Positions 44,382-53,300 of a DNA stretch of 64,000 bases are shown here, piece by piece; position 1 is the stretch's first letter, and every line of letters begins with the position of its first letter. Origin of the DNA: Curvibacter sp. (GTDB lineage Bacteria > Pseudomonadota > Gammaproteobacteria > Burkholderiales > Burkholderiaceae_C); contig REAW01000014.1 in assembly GCA_004293725.1 (NCBI GenBank), forward strand, positions 1 to 64,000, given 5' to 3'. The notes below the pieces were generated by a model. The model worked only from the letters and a program-made list of their open reading frames with translations. It ran no database searches and was not told the DNA's origin. Position numbers and translations under genes: made by a program.

Positions 44382-46154
44382 ATGGGGCCAAGTTTCAAGC
44401 ATTTTGAGCCAATAGCCCGCACCGATATTGCGTGGATAGCTCTTGTTTTTATAGCATCTGCGCTCTACCTGCTGGGCCTGGGTAGCCCCTACGCCCCAAC
44501 CAATGGCGACGAGATGGTCTACATCCATATCGCCCGCATGACCGCCGAAAGCGGCCACTGGCTGCCGCTGCAGTCCGAGTTGCTGGGCACGCGCAACACC
44601 AAACCACCGCTGCTCATCTGGCAAGCCATGGTGGCCGGCGGATGGGGAGAGAGCTGGAACTTGTTTGCCCTGCGCCTGCCGAGCATTGCCTACACCTTTG
44701 CCACCACCGCTCTGCTGGCCTTTTTTGCCCACCGCATGGCGCCGGCACCGGGCAAGCTGCGCACCGCCTGCATTGCCGCAGCGTTGTACCTGTTGTTCTT
44801 CTCCACATTCCGCTATGGGCGCGTCTACCTCACATCGGCGCCCGAGACCTTTTGGCTGGCATTGCCCATGTGGTGGCTGCTGTGGCTGCGCGTACGCAAC
44901 AACCCATTGAACCAATCGAACACGCTGGGCTGGTTGGCCTACACCCTGTTTGGCGTCGCCATGGGCTTGGGAGCGGCTTACAAATCGTTTGCCCTCGTAG
45001 CTCCGGCAGCGGCGGCGCTGTGGTGTGCCGTGCTGCTCAGTGAACCCTTTGCTTGGCGCACCGCGCTGCGCACGACTGTCGGCGTAACCTGGAGTGCGCT
45101 ACTGGCGGTAGGTATTTTTGCGCTGTGGTTCGTACTGGACCCGGACCCCTCCGCCGTGTGGCAGGAGTTTGTAGTGGCCGAGAACGCCGGCAAGATGTCC
45201 AACACCATGGGTTACTGGCAAGCTGCACTGTCAGGCCCCTACCCCATGTGGACGCAATTGCTGGCCTACCCCGAGAACGCAGGCCTGCTCGCTTTTGTCG
45301 CGCTCGGCTTTTGCATGCTGGCCCTGTGGCGTGGCATGCGCCGAGACACCTACTCCCAACTCTCCCCCGCGCTATGGGTGCTGTTGGTTTGGCTTGTGGT
45401 GTGGCTGGTGGTGTTCACCATCCCCAGTCAGCGCTCGGCGCGCTATGTCATTCCGGCCATGCCAGCCCTGGCCATTGCCATGGCCTTGGTGTGGGACCGG
45501 CTGCCCCGCATGTGGTTCTGGCTTACCCTGCTGGTGTGTGCCCCAGCGCTGGTCATGCTGGGCCGCATTGGCTGGGTCATGGGCGGCATGGGAATTGCCA
45601 GTCAGCTTGAGGCTACTATTACTTTGATAGCTGCTTGCGCAGGACTGGCGGCTATTGTGGCCGGATTGGCGTGTAAACCATGGAGTCGGCATACGGCCTT
45701 CATCGCTTGCCTGGCGGTGTATGGCTGCTTTGGACTCATGGTGGCACCCCTTTCCCAACCCGCATCGGGCTACAGCGATGACGTGCAGGCGCAAATGCGC
45801 GGCCAGCGGGTGGTAGTGCCCAATGGGTTTACCGGCCAGTACGAGCGTTTTCACTTTGTACTGCCCGGTGCGCGCATCACGCCTTACGACGCAGAAGGCC
45901 GCAATACCGGGGCGCTGTACCCCGACCTGCCCGCCAATGAACGGCTGGATCGCCTGTTGACGGAGTTTGACGCCGTGGTTTGGTTGCAAGAAGACCTGAA
46001 CGAAGCCCCCAGCTGCCTGCCACGCTGCACATTGGTGGCACAGCGTTGGCACGTGAAGAGCCGCCACAAGAGTGGGGAGGTGACGCTGGACAATCTCTGG
46101 TCGCCCCAGGAGTGGCTGTTCCGCCGAGAGTGGCTGTTGGTACGCAAGCCCTAA
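44382..46154 (+). CDS. ArnT/PMT-like glycosyltransferase (GT39/GT83 fold)
   Basis: 590 residues with about a dozen membrane helices. Early periplasmic loop GSPYAPTNGDEMVYIHIARMTAESGHWLPLQSELLGTRNTKPPLLIW carries the acidic residue and the KPPLLIW motif of the ArnT family, which transfers a sugar from undecaprenyl phosphate to lipid A or a glycan. The final 140 residues are a soluble domain. Two copies of the dispersed repeat lie within the gene (44435-44463 and 45612-45640), both in phase, and code for membrane-helix residues. Confidence 0.85.
   Translation: MGPSFKHFEPIARTDIAWIALVFIASALYLLGLGSPYAPTNGDEMVYIHIARMTAESGHWLPLQSELLGTRNTKPPLLIWQAMVAGGWGESWNLFALRLPSIAYTFATTALLAFFAHRMAPAPGKLRTACIAAALYLLFFSTFRYGRVYLTSAPETFWLALPMWWLLWLRVRNNPLNQSNTLGWLAYTLFGVAMGLGAAYKSFALVAPAAAALWCAVLLSEPFAWRTALRTTVGVTWSALLAVGIFALWFVLDPDPSAVWQEFVVAENAGKMSNTMGYWQAALSGPYPMWTQLLAYPENAGLLAFVALGFCMLALWRGMRRDTYSQLSPALWVLLVWLVVWLVVFTIPSQRSARYVIPAMPALAIAMALVWDRLPRMWFWLTLLVCAPALVMLGRIGWVMGGMGIASQLEATITLIAACAGLAAIVAGLACKPWSRHTAFIACLAVYGCFGLMVAPLSQPASGYSDDVQAQMRGQRVVVPNGFTGQYERFHFVLPGARITPYDAEGRNTGALYPDLPANERLDRLLTEFDAVVWLQEDLNEAPSCLPRCTLVAQRWHVKSRHKSGEVTLDNLWSPQEWLFRREWLLVRKP
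44435..44463. repeat. dispersed repeat inside the ArnT-like gene (5' copy)
   Basis: GATAGCTCTTGTTTTTATAG followed by CATCTGCGC is close to the consensus GCTATTGTTTTTATAGC-TGCTTGCGC of the dispersed element. It codes for part of the first membrane helix (WIALVFIASAL). Confidence 0.5.
45612..45640. repeat. dispersed repeat inside the ArnT-like gene (3' copy)
   Basis: GCTACTATTACTTTGATAGC followed by TGCTTGCGC is the clearest copy in this window with the TGCTTGCGC tail. It codes for ATITLIAACA between two membrane helices. Confidence 0.6.
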
Positions 46155-46189
46155 CCCGGCTCACCGCCGTCGTTCATGGGAGTCAAACG

Positions 46190-46501
46190 ATGCTAATCAG
46201 ATACAGTCCGCTGATGCGCAGATTGTTTTGGATCACCTTGTTCAGCTTGGCGCTGGCCCAAAGCGCTTACAGCCGCGACAGTGGCAGCACCGTCCCGCTC
46301 CGGCAAGGAGACTGTTGCGAAACCCTGTGCCATGACATGCCCGGTTGCGCCACCATGCTGATGTGCCAAACCTGCCCTCCTGCTGACAGCATTACCCGCG
46401 TTTCTGCTTTGGTATTCACAGAAAATTCACAGTTTGCACCTCCAGAACACCAACGTGCACCGAAAGGTCCGGTGCAGCGTATCTGGAACCCGCCTGACTG
46501 A
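46190..46501 (+). CDS. small Cys-rich exported protein, unknown function
   Basis: 103 residues from the ATG at 46190. Signal peptide ends near ALAQSAYSRD. The mature part has seven Cys in a short stretch (CCETLCHDMPGCATMLMCQTC) with Met and His, as in metal-binding or disulfide-stabilised proteins, and then a Pro-rich end. It follows the ArnT-like gene by 35 bases and precedes another small Cys-rich ORF. No family recognised; a role in copper binding is only a guess from the Cys/Met/His content. Confidence 0.6.
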   Translation: MLIRYSPLMRRLFWITLFSLALAQSAYSRDSGSTVPLRQGDCCETLCHDMPGCATMLMCQTCPPADSITRVSALVFTENSQFAPPEHQRAPKGPVQRIWNPPD

Positions 46502-46556
46502 CGTTTGGCGTTTCCTCAATTCTTGTCTTGCGAATTAACCCATTTAGGAACACATC

Positions 46557-46688
46557 ATGCGAACCCATCTTACGAAACTTTTGAGCGGCATATTGCTAAT
46601 GACTACCTCGGCCGCGGCCTTTGCGGCGAGCGATTGCTGCGCCGACCTGGCAGAGTGCTGCTTGCAGGTACTGGCGTGCTGCCTGTGA
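46557..46688 (+). CDS. 43-residue exported Cys-rich peptide
   Basis: MRTHLTKLLSGILLMTTSAA then AFAASDCCADLAECCLQVLACCL: a signal peptide and a mature peptide of about 20 residues with six Cys arranged in three CC pairs. AGGA lies nine bases before the ATG and a strong terminator follows, so a short mRNA is likely. No family recognised. Confidence 0.55.
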   Translation: MRTHLTKLLSGILLMTTSAAAFAASDCCADLAECCLQVLACCL

Positions 46689-46720
46689 AAATTGTGCGCT
46701 GAACTCAGCGCACATGGACG

Positions 46721-46755
46721 AAAAGGGTCTGCCCCATGGGACAGACCCTTTTTTT
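46721..46755 (+). terminator. terminator after the Cys-rich peptide gene
   Basis: AAAAGGGTCTG (46721-46731) pairs with CAGACCCTTTT (46742-46752), then more T. It sits between convergent genes and can act in both directions. Confidence 0.85.
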
Positions 46756-46783
46756 CGACGGGATTCCGCAAAACGTTGCGCCA

Positions 46784-47398
46784 TCAGGCGCGTTTCAGCA
46801 CCACCCGCAGTAAGTATCCATGTAAGCCCAGCCATAGCCAAGGGTCCAGCATGGCGTCCCACACATTGCCAGTGGGCAGGCGCAGCATCACATACAGCAG
46901 CACAGCCAACGGAAGCAACCAGGCGCTCACACGTTTGGCTGCATTGGCCTGCAGCAACGGCAACAACGTCACAAAAGCCACCACGGCCAAGACCGGTGCG
47001 TTAAAGCCCAGCGCATACAAGGCCACTGGAAGTTGGGCCAAGGTGTCGAGCAACAACAACCAGCCCAAAACCACGGCGACCAGTGCCAAGGTGACAACCG
47101 GTTTGCCAGGGTGCGCCATCACGGTGCCCCCCTGTAGCGCCCGCCAAGCAGCGCAAGCACATAGCAGCACGAGCAGGATGCTGGGCGCCTGAAACGCCAG
47201 GCCCAGCCAGTAGGCGGGTGATACCTCGCCGGGCAACAGGGTCCACAGCGCTATCAGCAGCGGCAAACCCCACACCACGCCCCGGTGCTGCGTGAATCGG
47301 GTGCATACCAGCACAACCACAGCGGCCAACACCACAGCCCAGCCGAGCGGCAACCACAGCTGCATGAGCCACAGCGACGGCAAAGCAGGCGCACTCAT
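46784..47398 (-). CDS. polytopic membrane protein, unknown function
   Basis: 204 residues from the ATG at 47396-47398, which overlaps the stop of the sialidase-like gene (ATGA). About six membrane helices (LWLPLGWAVVLAAVVVLVC, GLPLLIALWTLLP, ILLVLLCACAAW, LALVAVVLGWLLLLD, ALGFNAPVLAVVAFVTLLPLL, VSAWLLPLAVLLYVML). No recognised domain. Coupling to the sialidase-like gene suggests a common job. Confidence 0.65.
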   Translation of the reverse strand: MSAPALPSLWLMQLWLPLGWAVVLAAVVVLVCTRFTQHRGVVWGLPLLIALWTLLPGEVSPAYWLGLAFQAPSILLVLLCACAAWRALQGGTVMAHPGKPVVTLALVAVVLGWLLLLDTLAQLPVALYALGFNAPVLAVVAFVTLLPLLQANAAKRVSAWLLPLAVLLYVMLRLPTGNVWDAMLDPWLWLGLHGYLLRVVLKRA

Positions 47399-48582
47399 GG
47401 TTGGGCTCCGGGAGTGCCGGGTGCACCCATGGCAAAACGCTGCCAGGACAAGGTAGCCCGGTCTACGGTGTAACTGATCCACAAGGCACCATCCGCCCAA
47501 GCCATAGCGGGGTACGAAAACTCGGCCTCCTCAGCGCCCTGGGCGAGCGTTTGCTGCAGCGTCCACTGCAGGCCATCGGCGCTGCGGCTCAGGTCCAGCC
47601 GCGCCCGGCCTTCGGGCGTTGGGTTGTGGGCCAACAACATTTGCTGGTGCCCCAATACGAAACCGGCGACTGCAGCGTCGGGATTGCCCAGTGACAGGTC
47701 GGGCAGATCGGTCCAGTGCGCGCCGCCATCACCGGTACCTACTGCGGTTACCTTGCCGCCATGCCGCTGATCACGCATGAGCGCAACCCACTGCGTGGGG
47801 CTTTGCTGCAGGATGCTGGGCTGCAGGTTGTGGGTGCGGTTGGACATGCGGGTCAAGCCCAAGAAATTGCCATTCGCATCCAGCCGAACTGCGGCGGGAT
47901 ATTTCAGCCCCAGTTCAAAGTGCACCGGCAGCACCACGCCGCCGTCTTGCAAGGGCAACACGGCGTTACGCACCAGAAAGCTGGTGTTCCATAACCACGA
48001 CAAGGGCAACACACGGACCGGCACAAACGCCAGTTCCGCCAAATCCTGTGAGGCACTGCTTTGCTGCAAATGCAACACCCGGCTTGCCGCCCAGCCGCCC
48101 CAGCCCGTGGCCACCACGAACAGGTGCATGCGGCCCTGCGCATCCGTCCACGCCACCGGGTTGCCCAGGCGGCGCAAGCCATGGCCCAGCAGGTCACCCA
48201 TCTGGTGGCGGTTCACTACAAAGCGCGGCGGCAACCAGGCCTGCGTGGCGCGGTCCCATTGGGTGGCGGCAATTTGCACCAACGGGCCACTCTCGCGTTC
48301 GCCCGAAAACCAAAACAAGCTCATGGCGGTGGCATGGTCAGTTGGCATTGGCAACAGGCTGCTGGCGTGGGCAGCGGCGGTGCCAGGCGGCATGGGCACA
48401 TCGCCACCGGCCACGCGCTGGAGTTGCGCGGCCTGTACCGGCTTTCCGCCGACAGCAATGGCAGGCATCTGCGCCAGCGCTGGAGCGACTGCAGAAGGGC
48501 GCAAGGCGTGGTCAGCAACCAGCAGGGCACCCAAACTGACAAGGACCAAGGCCATACGGCCTACAAAGGAAGACAAAAACAT
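47395..48582 (-). CDS. exported sialidase/BNR-repeat-like protein
   Basis: 395 residues. An N-terminal membrane or signal segment (MALVLVSLGALLVADHAL) precedes a beta-propeller-type body. SLFWFSGERESGPLVQIAATQWDRATQAW near residue 87, MSNRTHNLQPSILQ and AVGTGDGGAHWTDLPDL fit the sialidase (BNR) superfamily with Asp-box-like turns (SADGLQW). Enzyme activity is uncertain because the Arg triad was not traced. It is divergent from the pirin gene and lies beside the glycan genes. Confidence 0.72.
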   Translation of the reverse strand: MFLSSFVGRMALVLVSLGALLVADHALRPSAVAPALAQMPAIAVGGKPVQAAQLQRVAGGDVPMPPGTAAAHASSLLPMPTDHATAMSLFWFSGERESGPLVQIAATQWDRATQAWLPPRFVVNRHQMGDLLGHGLRRLGNPVAWTDAQGRMHLFVVATGWGGWAASRVLHLQQSSASQDLAELAFVPVRVLPLSWLWNTSFLVRNAVLPLQDGGVVLPVHFELGLKYPAAVRLDANGNFLGLTRMSNRTHNLQPSILQQSPTQWVALMRDQRHGGKVTAVGTGDGGAHWTDLPDLSLGNPDAAVAGFVLGHQQMLLAHNPTPEGRARLDLSRSADGLQWTLQQTLAQGAEEAEFSYPAMAWADGALWISYTVDRATLSWQRFAMGAPGTPGAQP

Positions 48583-48652
48583 GCGCCGATCTTAGTGGGG
48601 CGCCACGGGTGCTTTACAGCAGCGCCTGCATAAACCCGGCAACACAGGGACA

Positions 48653-49681
48653 ATGCCTCCCATGAAATCTCTCCTCTCCGTCGCCCCCCTTGGTTTCCCT
48701 TGGCAGACCTTGGACCCCTTTCTGTTTTGCGTGCACCACAACGACGCATACCCCCAAGGCAACGCACTGATGGCGCCAGAGCCGGCGCTGCTGGCGGGCC
48801 GCAACATCGGCCAGGACTTTGCCGGCAAGGACGGCTGGAGCATGTACCACGGCGACACCGTGCCGGGCTTCCCTTCACACCCGCACCGCGGCTTTGAGAC
48901 GGTCACCATCGTGCGCAACGGCCGCATCGACCACTCGGATTCGCTGGGCGCTACGGCGCGCTTTGGCGGCGGCGATGTGCAGTGGCTCACCGCCGGCAAG
49001 GGCATCGTGCATTGCGAGATGTTTCCACTGTTGCACACCGATGCCCCCAACCCCACGGAGCTGTTCCAGATCTGGGTGAACCTGCCCGCCAAAAACAAAA
49101 TGGCCGAACCCCACTTCACCATGTTCTGGCACGAAGATATTCCCCGCCTTACCGCCACCGATGCACAGGGCCGCACCACTGAAGTCGTTTGTATCGCCGG
49201 CACACTGGATGGCAAGAAGGCCCTGCCACCGCCGCCCGACTCATGGGCCAGTGAGCCGGGTAGTGACCTGGGCATCTACACCATCAAACTCAGTCCTGGC
49301 GCGCAATGGACGCTGCCCGCAGCCGCCAGCAGTGCGACGCGGCGCTTCCTCTATTTCTTCAAGGGCGGTTCACTCACGTTGGCAGGCGAATCGGTGCCTG
49401 TCCGATCCGTAATGGAAGTACAGGCCAACCACGCCTGCCACTTGGTCAACGGGGACGCGGAGAGCGAGTTGCTGGTACTGCAGGCGCGCCCGATTGGTGA
49501 ACCGGTCGCGCAATACGGCCCGTTTGTGATGAACACCCAGCAAGAAATTCACCAAGCCTTCGCGGACTACCGCCGCACCGAATTTGGCGGCTGGCCGTGG
49601 GGTGCCAACGACCCAGTGCACCCCCGTGACAAAGGCCGCTTTGCCAAGCATGCCAACGGAAAACTGGAAGAGCGGAGCTGA
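48653..49681 (+). CDS. pirin-family protein
   Basis: 342 residues, cytoplasmic bicupin. [24 protein letters not shown] and the metal-binding [17 protein letters not shown] are pirin signatures, giving His-His-His-Glu ligands in the N-terminal cupin. The C-terminal cupin is normal. A second ATG three codons on is equally possible as start. Pirins act as redox-sensitive cofactors or quercetinase-like enzymes; the role here is open. Confidence 0.9.
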   Translation: MPPMKSLLSVAPLGFPWQTLDPFLFCVHHNDAYPQGNALMAPEPALLAGRNIGQDFAGKDGWSMYHGDTVPGFPSHPHRGFETVTIVRNGRIDHSDSLGATARFGGGDVQWLTAGKGIVHCEMFPLLHTDAPNPTELFQIWVNLPAKNKMAEPHFTMFWHEDIPRLTATDAQGRTTEVVCIAGTLDGKKALPPPPDSWASEPGSDLGIYTIKLSPGAQWTLPAAASSATRRFLYFFKGGSLTLAGESVPVRSVMEVQANHACHLVNGDAESELLVLQARPIGEPVAQYGPFVMNTQQEIHQAFADYRRTEFGGWPWGANDPVHPRDKGRFAKHANGKLEERS

Positions 49682-49777
49682 TTGCCAAGCAAAAACAAGA
49701 CAATGCAGTTCACGAAAAATACCGATTGGTAAATATTTATTACCGTACGGTTTGTATGGTTACCATTTGGTGTATAT

Positions 49778-49809
49778 TTCGTTCACGCCAGTATTTTGGC
49801 GTGAACGAA
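49778..49809. promoter_or_regulatory. perfect 13-bp inverted repeat upstream of the fasciclin gene
   Basis: TTCGTTCACGCCA (49778-49790) and TGGCGTGAACGAA (49797-49809) match exactly around a 6-base loop, 26 bases before the ATG. As DNA it is a strong operator candidate; as RNA it would be a stable 5' hairpin protecting the transcript. No T run follows, so it is not a terminator. Confidence 0.65.
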
Positions 49810-49835
49810 TGACCTCAAACCTATCGGAGTTCCCC

Positions 49836-50291
49836 ATGAAAAAGTTGTTGATTGCTTCTGTGTTGGCATTGGGCGTTGCAGTTTCTGCGCAAGCCAAAGA
49901 CATCGTTGATACCGCCGTGGGCGCTGGTAATTTCAAAACTCTGGCCACCGCTTTGGGCGCCGCCGGACTGATCGACACCCTGAAAGGAAAGGGCCCGTTC
50001 ACCGTGTTTGCTCCTACCGACGAAGCTTTCGCCAAAGTACCCAAGGCTGACTTGGACGCCCTGTTGAAAGACAAAGCCAAGCTCACCGCAGTCCTCACCT
50101 ACCACGTGGTGCCTGGCAAAGTCATGGCAAAAGACGTGAAAGCAGGAAAAGTAAAGACAGTGCAAGGAAGCGAATTGACGATCAGCACCACCGGTGGCGT
50201 CAAGGTTGACGCAGCCAATGTCATCAAGACCGACATCGTGGCGGACAACGGCGTGATCCACGTGATCGACAGCGTCATCATTCCCAAGTAA
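49836..50291 (+). CDS. exported fasciclin-domain protein
   Basis: 151 residues: signal peptide [20 protein letters not shown], then one FAS1 domain with the H1 motif [17 protein letters not shown] and the H2 motif [14 protein letters not shown]. Periplasmic or secreted; such single-FAS1 proteins are linked to adhesion and stress but their role in betaproteobacteria is unclear. CGGAG lies eight bases before the ATG. Confidence 0.93.
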   Translation: MKKLLIASVLALGVAVSAQAKDIVDTAVGAGNFKTLATALGAAGLIDTLKGKGPFTVFAPTDEAFAKVPKADLDALLKDKAKLTAVLTYHVVPGKVMAKDVKAGKVKTVQGSELTISTTGGVKVDAANVIKTDIVADNGVIHVIDSVIIPK

Positions 50292-50307
50292 TTCACCGAG
50301 TCGCAGT

Positions 50308-50348
50308 AAAAAAGCCCCGGCAGCTTCGGCTGTCGGGGCTTTTTTTTC
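50308..50348. terminator. bidirectional terminator between the fasciclin and DUF748 genes
   Basis: AAAAAGCCCCGGCAGC, TTCG loop, then GCTGTCGGGGCTTTTTTTT. A strong stem with A and T runs on its two sides, between converging genes. Confidence 0.95.
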
Positions 50349-50383
50349 GGTCGAGGGTGCGAAGCTGTGGGCTCGTTGGAGAC

Positions 50384-53300
50384 TCAGGTTCCGCCAATCT
50401 CCAGCTCCGCCTGAGGCTTGGCTTGCGCGGCATCGCCACTGGTTTTGGTGGCACCCAAAAACAGGCGTTCAGAGGCGACCTTTTTTTCTGCCAAGTATTC
50501 TTTGACCACCACTGCCCGTTGCAACGCCAGATTCCGGATGTCGTCATTGCCGGCACTGAGGTTGGCCAAGAGCAGCGCTTCCATGTCAGCCACAGCAATC
50601 TCTTTGGTTATACCCACCAAGTTGCGTGGCTTGGTAATGTCCGCACGGCGGTACACCGATCGCAGCAACACCGGCATTTCCTCGGCGTTGTAGTCGGTGA
50701 CTGTGGCGGCGTCTTTGCCCTGGGCGCTGGTTGCGCGGCGTTTTTCTGCCACCAACAACGCTTTGAGCTTTTCGCGCTTGATCGCTTCGCGCTCGGCCTC
50801 GAGGTTGGCAGAGCCCACCACCGTGAGTTTGAGCGCCGGGCGGTCTTGCAGCGCCTGCGCCACTTTATCCAAACCCGTGCGAGCCCCATCGGCCAAGCCT
50901 GCACTGCCGGGTGCAAACGACACGGTGCTGAGTTCCACCCCTCCCCCGCCGCCAAAGGCACTGGCCAGCAAACTGAATGGCGCCGTGATGGCTTTGGCTA
51001 CCAAGTTGGTGATGACTTTCCAGATCACCGGGCCCATGCGGAACTGCGGATCGTTCAGCGAGCCGCTGATGGGCAGGTCCAAGTCAATCACGCCATTGCG
51101 GTCGGCCAGCAGCGCGACGGCCAATTTGACGGGCAAGCTGTTGGGCGCGCCATCCACTTTGTCGCCAAAGGTCAGTTGGTTGAGTACCAGTTTGTTGCTT
51201 GCCGTGAGTTGGCCATCGGGCTGCACGGTGTAGCGCACATCCAGGCTGAGCTTGCCGCGCTCGATGCCGTAGCCCGCGTACTTGACCGCGTAAGGCGAAA
51301 GGGGTGACAGCTCCAAATCGCGCACCTTGCCAGCAATATCCAGCGCCAAGGGCTTGGCCAGCGGATTGAGCTTGCCAGAAATATCCAGAGACGCCGTGCC
51401 CTCAGCGCGGCCGCGCAGTTCCAGGTCGGCCAACTGGACTGCACCATTGGTCGCCTGGTTGGAAAACTGGCTGAGCTTGCCCGTCAAATCGCTCAGGTTG
51501 GCAGTGTAGTTGGGCTGGATAAAGCGGTCAGAGAACAACACCCGGCCATTCACCAGGCTGACAGGTCCCATGGTGATGATGGCATCGGGCCCTGCACTGG
51601 CAGCCATGCCTGAACTGGCTGGGGGGGTAGGCGTGGCAGGCTGGGTTGGCGCCTTGCTCAGGTCTTGCAGGTTCAAGCGTCCATTGGGGTTGACGATGAG
51701 CCGGGCATAGAAGTCGGACAAAGCCGCCTCACGCACACCCACGCGGGTAGCCACACCGGGTGCCATGGCCAGGTCGATACCGGGCACGTTGAGCGACTTC
51801 CAGCTCAGCAGCTCTTCTGCAAAACTACCGCCCGCACCCTGCACCGTATTCGCCCTAAAGTCTTCCAGCTGTGCGTCGCCTTGTAGCGCCACCTCAGGGC
51901 CAGATGCGGTACTGGCGAATCGGAACTGGCCTTTGAAGCTGGCGTCTGCCCGCAGTACTTCCAGGTTGAACTGGCTGGCCACGTACGGGGCCAGCGCGTG
52001 CACCGGCAACTCCAGTAGCTCCACGGCACCCTGCGCCTGAACTGGAGCCCATGCCAACGTGCCTTGGTAGCGCACACTCCCAGCCTCCGCCTGGCCCGAC
52101 TTCACGCGGGCACTCAGCGTCACCGGCACCGCCTTCTTGCCATCGAGCGTGGCGCCTTTCACCTGCACATTCAGCGCTGATACATCCAGCCGCACCGGAC
52201 TGGCGTTTACTGCATCCGCAAACTGCACGCTGGCGTCTTGCACCTGGAGTTCACCCAGGGCCACGCTCCAGGGAACCAAGGCTGGCTCTGCTACAGCGTT
52301 GGCTGCAGCTGGCGTGTCATGCGCGGTTTTCAGCCAGCGGTGGAACATCCATTGCCCATCCGCCTCTCGGCGTACCCCACTGTGGGCTCCGGCCAGCAGC
52401 AGCTTGCCCACGCGGGCGCTACGCGCGGCCGGGTCCACGTCAACGTCACTGAGTTCAAGCAGCTTGAACTTGGGCAAGTCCTGCGAACCAGGGCCATCGT
52501 TGTTGCGCGCGCTGTCTTGTGCAGTAGCCGCCAGCATGGCCTTACTGGCAACCAGGCCCGCGTCGCGCACGGCCAGTTTTTTCACACTGGCCTGTACCTT
52601 GCCACTGCTCCACCGGGCACCCAGCTCGGCCTCCATAACGCCGCGCAAGGCCGGCTCCAGCAAGGCAGCCAGATAAGGATCCGCCAGGGCCAAGGGCAGG
52701 TCTTTGATCGTCGCCTGGGCAGTGCCTTGCTGGTCCGTACCTTCGGCTTGCAAACTCAGTCGCGCGCTGGTTTTGCCGGCCGGCACGGTGGCGCCAAGCT
52801 CGGCGCGCACCGCTTGGTCCATGGGCCAGTGCAGCCCCTGTACAGCAAGCCCCAGCTCGGTCAGCCCCAGTTTGGCCGGGGTTTGCAGGTCCTGCCAATC
52901 AACCCGGCCGCCTTGCAAGACCAAGCGCTCCAGTGCAAACCCCCAAGGCTTTGCCTCCTCCGAGGGTTTCGTATCATTTTGGCCTTTAGCCAGCGTACTA
53001 TCTGCGCGAGCAGCTCCTGATTTAGGAGCACTTCTATCTCCACCCGCGCTGGTAAGGTCCAGGTTCAACTGGCCATTGCGGTTGCGCACGACGTGCAGGT
53101 GGGGATTGGTGACCTCCAGAGTGCCGAGCTTCACCTGTTGTTCTAGCGGGCGCACATCGGCCAGTTCGGTGCGCACCGTGTCCACGGTCAGCAGGGGTGC
53201 GCCATTCGCGTCCGCTAGCGCCAACTGGCTTACCGTGACCACCCCCGACAGCGTCACTGCAGCTTTGGGCTGCTGCACAAACCCGAGCTTGAGCTCTGCA

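Noticed and set aside
43848-44915. Minus-strand frame of 355 codons opposite gtrA and the ArnT-like gene
   Set aside because: Gln/Gly/His-rich shadow crossing two real genes.
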